This document shows positions 6,378-9,934 of a DNA stretch of 9,934 nt, piece by piece. The translations under genes were made by a program, and so were the position numbers. Source of the stretch: Candidatus Ryanbacteria bacterium (GTDB taxonomy: Bacteria; Patescibacteriota; Minisyncoccia; Ryanbacterales; GWA2-47-10b). Within the stretch, counting starts at the first letter, position 1. Every line of letters starts with the position of its first letter. The notes beneath the pieces were generated by a model. The model did not search any database. It saw only the letters and a list, made by a program, of their open reading frames with translations, and was not told the origin of the DNA. The stretch spans positions 1 through 9,934 of the forward strand of contig CALRCC010000019.1 in NCBI GenBank assembly GCA_943354465.1, read 5' to 3'.

Positions 6378-6383
6378 TATTAA
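6375..6383 (+). promoter_or_regulatory. Candidate extended -10 of nrdJ
   Basis: TGTTATTAA has the TG-n-hexamer layout with TATTAA (4 of 6 to TATAAT). Transcription would start near 6390, about nine bases before the ATG. There is no good -35. It shares bases with the candidate NrdR box. Confidence 0.3.
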
Positions 6384-6398
6384 AAGAAATTATTTTGT

Positions 6399-9149
6399 AT
6401 GTCCACCACACAACCATTGTCCTCGAAGTCTCCAGAAAAAAAATCATCAGCAGTTAAAAGCCGTTCTTTGGGTATTGAGCGGTTTTTTTCTCATGCAAAT
6501 GTTCACCCGTATGACGAGATCACATGGGAGGCTCGTCGCGCCCTTATTAGTGACTCAAAAGGCAATATTATCTTTGAACAAACAGACGTTGAAGTCCCTT
6601 CTTTTTGGTCACAAACCGCAACTGATATTGTAGCGGAGAAATATTTTTCCGGGCATCTAGGTAAAAAGGGCCGTGAGTCATCAGTACGGCAACTTATCAA
6701 TCGTGTCGCTGATACTCTGACGCAATGGGGCGTTAAATACTCTTATTTTAATGACAAAGAAGAGGAACAAGTTTTTTGCGAAGAGCTAAAAGCTATTTTG
6801 GTAAATCAATACGCAGCGTTTAACTCGCCTGTATGGTTTAACTTGGGCGTGGAAGAGAAGCCACAGTGTTCAGCGTGCTTTATCCTCTCCGTGCAAGACA
6901 ACAAAGAATCAATAGCCGAGTGGTATAAAAATGAAATGTTTATTTTTTCTGGTGGGTCAGGCGCTGGACTTGATGTCTCATCATTGCGTTCGTCGCGCGA
7001 GTATATTCGCAATCGTGGTAAATCGTCAGGCCCTGTTTCATTTATGAAAGGAGCCGATGCTATTGCCGGTACCATTAAGTCAGGAGGTAAGACTAGGCGC
7101 GCGGCAAAAATGGTTGTGATGAAAATTGATCATCCAGACATTCGCGAGTTTATTACATGCAAATGGAAAGAAGAAGAAAAAGCAAAAGCTCTTATCTCTA
7201 TTGGGTATTCAGACGCTATTGATGGCGATGTATATAACAATATCTTTTTTCAGAACGCAAACAATTCTGTTCGCGTGACCGATGATTTTATGCAACGCGT
7301 CATAGAAGATGGAGAATGGGATCTCAAAGCAGTGACAACGGGCGACACCATGGAGACTGTTCGCGCTCGTGACTTGATGCAATTGGTAGCAGAAGCTTCT
7401 TGGCATTGTGCTGATCCTGGCATCCAATATGATACGACGATCAATCGCTGGCATACCGCATCTGTCACTGGTCGCATCAACGCATCAAATCCGTGCTCTG
7501 AATATATGCATCTTGACGATTCTGCGTGCAATTTAGCATCACTCAACTTGATGAAGTTTATAAAAGATGATGGATTGTTTAATGTCACTGCTTTTCGCGC
7601 TGCTGTTCGTACGATGACAATGGCCATGGATATTGTGGTCGCAGGTTCTGCTTATCCTACAGAAAAAATTACAAAGAATGCCAAAGATTTCCGCGAACTT
7701 GGCCTTGGATACGCAAATCTCGGCGCCATGTTGATGTACAAAGGGTTGCCATATGATTCATACGAGGGGCGCGCGCTGGCTGGCGCTATTACTGCGCTTA
7801 TGACAGGAGAGGCGTATTTGACCTCTACATATGTGGCAGAGCGCGTAGGGCCATTTGCAGGCTACGAGACGAACAAAAAGCCAATGCAGAAGATACTCCG
7901 CATGCATCGAGGTGAAGTAGACCATATCGACGCAAATCATGTGCAAAAAGACCTTATAGATGCCGCTTATGAGGCATGGGATAAGACGGTAGAACGTACA
8001 CAAAAGCATGGTATCCGTAACTCACAGGCATCTGTGTTGGCGCCAACTGGCACGATAGCTTTCATGATGGATTGCGATACTACTGGCGTTGAGCCGGATT
8101 TTTCACTCATTAAATATAAAAAAATGGTAGGAGGCGGTTTCTTGAAGATAATTAATCGCACTCTTCCGCACGCGCTTTCAAACCTAGGTTATAGCGCAAA
8201 AGAAGTAGAGGACATTACTCTTTTCGTAGAAGAAAATGATCGTATTGAGGGCGCTCCTCATATCAAAGATGAACATTTAGCAGTATTTGATTGCGCTACA
8301 AACGCGCCTGGCGGTGTTCGATCTATTCATTATATGGGCCATATTCGCATGATGGCGGCGGCCCAGCCGTTTATCTCTGGAGCAATCTCAAAAACAGTGA
8401 ATCTTCCATCATCAGCGACAGTAGAAGATATCACAAACGTTTATATGGATAGCTGGAAGCTCGGGTTAAAGGCGGTTGCCGTATATCGTGATGGATCAAA
8501 AGGCGCACAACCATTAAATACAGGGCGCACAAAAGGATCAAGCGAAGACCAGATCGCATCAGAGCGTCTTACGCGCCGTCCATTGCCTGCAGATGTTGTC
8601 GCATATAGACACAAGTTCTCTGTCATGGGCCATGAAGGATATCTGCATTACGGAGTTTATCCTGATGGTACGCTTGGCGAGGTATTTATACGCATGGCGA
8701 AAGAGGGCAGTACAATTTCTGGCTTACTTGATTCCATCGGCGTATTAATGTCTGTATCACTGCAATACGGCGTGCCAGTAGAGACGATAGTACGAAAGTT
8801 TGTGCATACGCGGTTTGAGCCAGCAGGATTTACAGAAAATACAGATATACCTGTAGCCAAATCAATCCTCGATTATCTTGCAAAGTTTTTAGCTCTTAAA
8901 TTTTTAAGCATTGATGATCAACACGGACTTGGTATCTACGCCGAATCTATGACTCCTGTTTCTGATACTACTGATGATTCTTCGCATACTGGCGTCACCA
9001 TACAAAATACCGAAATTGTTCGCGTTCAGAAGATGACTGTTTCCTCATACCTTGATGCTCCAGCATGCCGTTGTGGCGCGATTATGGTTAGAACTGGTTC
9101 CTGTTATACCTGCCGGTCATGTGGAGCAAATGTGGGCTCCTGCGGATGA
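6399..9149 (+). CDS. nrdJ: Adenosylcobalamin-dependent (class II) ribonucleotide reductase
   Basis: This enzyme reduces ribonucleotides to deoxyribonucleotides using a radical made from coenzyme B12, without oxygen. The 916-residue protein has the complete class II pattern. PQCSACF holds Cys160, the first redox cysteine. NPCSEY holds Asn364, thiyl-radical Cys366 and Glu368, and SACNLASLNL holds Cys377, partner of Cys160. The Cys366-Cys377 spacing of 11 equals that of Thermotoga maritima NrdJ (C322, C333). FSGGSGAG (183-190) and LAPTGTIAF (547-555) are also typical. A TSCPD-like domain lies about 735-835, and the last 30 residues carry six cysteines (890, 892, 902, 905, 908, 915) in a zinc-ribbon-like tail that probably re-reduces the active site. 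The N-terminal ~25 residues are Ser/Lys-rich and non-conserved. No ATP-cone is evident. The corrinoid adenosyltransferase encoded next supplies the cofactor. Confidence 0.96.
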   Translation: MSTTQPLSSKSPEKKSSAVKSRSLGIERFFSHANVHPYDEITWEARRALISDSKGNIIFEQTDVEVPSFWSQTATDIVAEKYFSGHLGKKGRESSVRQLINRVADTLTQWGVKYSYFNDKEEEQVFCEELKAILVNQYAAFNSPVWFNLGVEEKPQCSACFILSVQDNKESIAEWYKNEMFIFSGGSGAGLDVSSLRSSREYIRNRGKSSGPVSFMKGADAIAGTIKSGGKTRRAAKMVVMKIDHPDIREFITCKWKEEEKAKALISIGYSDAIDGDVYNNIFFQNANNSVRVTDDFMQRVIEDGEWDLKAVTTGDTMETVRARDLMQLVAEASWHCADPGIQYDTTINRWHTASVTGRINASNPCSEYMHLDDSACNLASLNLMKFIKDDGLFNVTAFRAAVRTMTMAMDIVVAGSAYPTEKITKNAKDFRELGLGYANLGAMLMYKGLPYDSYEGRALAGAITALMTGEAYLTSTYVAERVGPFAGYETNKKPMQKILRMHRGEVDHIDANHVQKDLIDAAYEAWDKTVERTQKHGIRNSQASVLAPTGTIAFMMDCDTTGVEPDFSLIKYKKMVGGGFLKIINRTLPHALSNLGYSAKEVEDITLFVEENDRIEGAPHIKDEHLAVFDCATNAPGGVRSIHYMGHIRMMAAAQPFISGAISKTVNLPSSATVEDITNVYMDSWKLGLKAVAVYRDGSKGAQPLNTGRTKGSSEDQIASERLTRRPLPADVVAYRHKFSVMGHEGYLHYGVYPDGTLGEVFIRMAKEGSTISGLLDSIGVLMSVSLQYGVPVETIVRKFVHTRFEPAGFTENTDIPVAKSILDYLAKFLALKFLSIDDQHGLGIYAESMTPVSDTTDDSSHTGVTIQNTEIVRVQKMTVSSYLDAPACRCGAIMVRTGSCYTCRSCGANVGSCG

Positions 9150-9162
9150 TAGAAAGATATTT

Positions 9163-9219
9163 CCCGACGTAAAGTCGGGATCCCGACTTCATTACTGAAG
9201 TTTAGATGAAGCGTCGGGG
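9163..9219. repeat. Four-arm palindromic array after nrdJ
   Basis: CCCGAC (9163-9168), GTCGGG (9174-9179), CCCGAC (9182-9187) and GTCGGG (9213-9218) alternate. Arms 2 and 3 form an 18-bp perfect palindrome, AAGTCGGGATCCCGACTT (9172-9189). Arms 1-2 and 3-4 can form two hairpins, the latter extended by TTCAT/ATGAA with a two-base bulge. Alternatively 2-3 can pair inside a 7-bp 1-4 stem (CCCGACG/CGTCGGG). It lies 13 bases after the nrdJ stop and ends in GGGGTTTAAT, too poor in T for a strong terminator. A dispersed intergenic repeat, a transcript-end structure or an attenuator-like switch are all possible. Confidence 0.7.
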
Positions 9220-9238
9220 TTTAATGTTGAGATAAGGG

Positions 9239-9275
9239 CACAAAACCCCCCCGCTTCGGCGAGGGGGTTTTGTGT
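9239..9275 (+). terminator. Intrinsic terminator with UUCG loop after nrdJ
   Basis: CACAAAACCCCC (9239-9250) pairs with GGGGGTTTTGTG (9263-9274). After one C-A mismatch, CGC pairs with GCG, closed by a TTCG tetraloop (9255-9258) of the very stable cUUCGg type. The T-tract is the TTTT within the right arm, with a matching AAAA on the left, so the structure could work in both directions. It separates nrdJ from the adenosyltransferase gene. Confidence 0.88.
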
Positions 9276-9297
9276 CCTAGATATTTTAACAATAGAT

Positions 9298-9306
9298 TGT
9301 TATACA
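9298..9306 (+). promoter_or_regulatory. Candidate extended -10 of the adenosyltransferase gene
   Basis: TGTTATACA carries TG-n before TATACA (4 of 6). The hexamer ends six bases before the ATG, predicting a start at or beside the ATG and a leaderless transcript, the same geometry as at ftsZ. No good -35 is found, as is common with extended -10 promoters. A terminator just upstream makes a promoter here necessary. Confidence 0.5.
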
Positions 9307-9312
9307 TAAGTT

Positions 9313-9834
9313 ATGTTTTATATTTTTACTGGTGATGGCAAGGGCAAAACTACTGCGGCATTGGGGCAGGCATTACGAGCGATTGGCGATGGTAAAAAAG
9401 TTTTGATGATTCAGTTTATAAAAGGGCCGTGGCTTTCAGGCGAAGATGAATCTTGTAAGCGTCTGGCGCCGGATTTTGAACTGCGAAAACGAGGTAAGGG
9501 TTTTGTAGGCATACTAAACGACACACTCCCGCGCAAAGATCATGAAGATGCCGCACAAGATGCTCTTGCCGAATTGGCTCGTGAGACAGAGTCTGGCGCG
9601 TGGCATATTGTCATAGCTGATGAAATAAATAATGCTCTTGACCTAAATTTAATCGCAGAAGATGATGCGGCGCGCTTGGTAGATATAGCAGTTACAAAAA
9701 AGATTGATTTAATATTCACAGGAAGGGGAGCAAAACAAAAATTTATTGACCGCGCCGATCTTGTATCGGAAGTTCATGATGTAAAGCATCCATTTTATGA
9801 GGGCAAGAAAGCAAGAAGGGGTATAGAATATTGA
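9313..9834 (+). CDS. cobO: ATP:cob(I)alamin / corrinoid adenosyltransferase, CobO/BtuR family
   Basis: This cytosolic enzyme transfers the adenosyl group of ATP to reduced corrinoids, making adenosylcobalamin. The 173-residue protein shows the family's P-loop YIFTGDGKGKTTAALG (3-18), with loop residues GDGKGKTT at 7-14. QFIKGPWLSGED follows at 34-45, Walker-B-like VIADEINNAL at 100-109 and FTGRGA at 135-140. The signature tail ADLVSEV..KHPFYEGKKARRGIEY is at 148-173. Members often carry a longer N-terminus; here the protein begins almost at the P-loop. No other corrin-pathway gene is visible, so the likely role is activation of salvaged cobalamin for the upstream class II ribonucleotide reductase. 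It is transcribed separately from nrdJ (terminator and own -10 between them). No cobalamin riboswitch is seen in its short leader region. Confidence 0.95.
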   Translation: MFYIFTGDGKGKTTAALGQALRAIGDGKKVLMIQFIKGPWLSGEDESCKRLAPDFELRKRGKGFVGILNDTLPRKDHEDAAQDALAELARETESGAWHIVIADEINNALDLNLIAEDDAARLVDIAVTKKIDLIFTGRGAKQKFIDRADLVSEVHDVKHPFYEGKKARRGIEY

Positions 9835-9836
9835 GC

Positions 9837-9864
9837 TTGATTTTTTATGAAAATTTGCTATAAT
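9837..9864 (+). promoter_or_regulatory. Promoter of RNase P RNA
   Basis: TGCTATAAT (9856-9864) is a perfect extended -10. TTGATT (9837-9842, 4 of 6) lies 16 bases before the hexamer and starts two bases after the adenosyltransferase stop codon. Transcription is predicted near 9871, fitting the 5' end of the RNA. Confidence 0.8.
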
Positions 9865-9870
9865 ATCTCA

Positions 9871-9934
9871 CAGATACGCTGAGTAATCGCTTGCGTTTGA
9901 AAAAATGTGAGAGGAAAGTCCGGGCACCATTTCA
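9871..9934 (+). ncRNA. rnpB: RNase P RNA (catalytic subunit), 5' part
   Basis: RNase P RNA removes 5' leaders from pre-tRNAs. The segment GAGTAATCGC (9881-9890), resembling the GGTAATCGC region of B. subtilis RNase P RNA, is followed by a P3-like stem. In it CTTGCGTTT (9890-9898) and AAATGTGAG (9903-9911) pair over nine positions, with G-U wobbles and a GAAA tetraloop. Then comes AGAGGAAAGTCCGGGC (9910-9925), the universally conserved P4-strand region of bacterial RNase P RNA. The first ~10 bases should form P1 with the 3' end, which lies outside the window. The 5' boundary is inferred from the promoter and may be off by a few bases. P3 is a single short hairpin. Confidence 0.93.

Noticed and set aside
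6277..6398. Replication origin suggested by a DnaA-box-like 9-mer
   Set aside because: There is a single imperfect box with no cluster, no dnaA or dnaN nearby and no distinct unwinding element.
9150..9312. Cobalamin riboswitch before the adenosyltransferase gene
   Set aside because: No B12-box (GCCACTG-like) sequence is present, and the gap is filled by a palindromic array and an intrinsic terminator. The gene's own transcript appears to have almost no leader.
6399..9834. TGA recoding (Gracilibacteria-type code) because two genes end in TGA
   Set aside because: Both TGA codons fall exactly at family-typical C-termini (the cysteine tail of NrdJ and GIEY of the adenosyltransferase), so TGA is a normal stop here.
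1..9934. CRISPR array, tRNA genes, insertion sequence or prophage genes
   Set aside because: No spaced direct repeats, no tRNA cloverleaf and no transposase, integrase or phage proteins were seen on either strand. The coding space is accounted for by housekeeping genes.

Overview
This window looks like core genome of a small-genome bacterium, most likely of the Candidate Phyla Radiation (Patescibacteria, possibly Parcubacteria). That placement is an inference from four things: tightly packed housekeeping genes, starts that almost all lack a Shine-Dalgarno sequence, a yqeY-ftsA-ftsZ order, and a B12-dependent ribonucleotide reductase next to a corrinoid adenosyltransferase but no corrin-synthesis genes in view. 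The standard bacterial code fits: TGA ends two proteins exactly at their family-typical C-termini, so this is not a TGA=Gly lineage such as Gracilibacteria.

Left part, minus strand (1-1170): an alternative sigma factor of the FliA/WhiG type is transcribed leftward from a fully consensus promoter and has the only strong Shine-Dalgarno in the window. It ends in a clean intrinsic terminator and is followed by peptidyl-tRNA hydrolase (pth), which runs off the left edge.

Middle, plus strand (1207-5064): divergent from the sigma gene, a probable operon lepB-hisS-rpsU-yqeY-ftsA is packed with gaps of 6-20 bases. It joins protein export, translation and the membrane tether of the division ring. ftsZ follows after 99 bases and has its own candidate promoter.

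Right part, plus strand (6277-9934): a candidate NrdR box lies upstream of a class II (adenosylcobalamin) ribonucleotide reductase. Then comes an intergenic region with a four-arm palindromic array and a UUCG terminator, then the ATP:corrinoid adenosyltransferase that would make the reductase cofactor. The 5' end of RNase P RNA (rnpB), with a strong extended -10 promoter, is cut by the right edge.

The genes are conserved housekeeping families, and I do not see an undescribed multi-gene system. The points worth a second look are regulatory: -10-like elements placed so that several mRNAs would be leaderless, the contrast with the SD-bearing sigma gene, the possible NrdR control, the palindromic array, and small departures from canonical motifs in FtsZ and FtsA.
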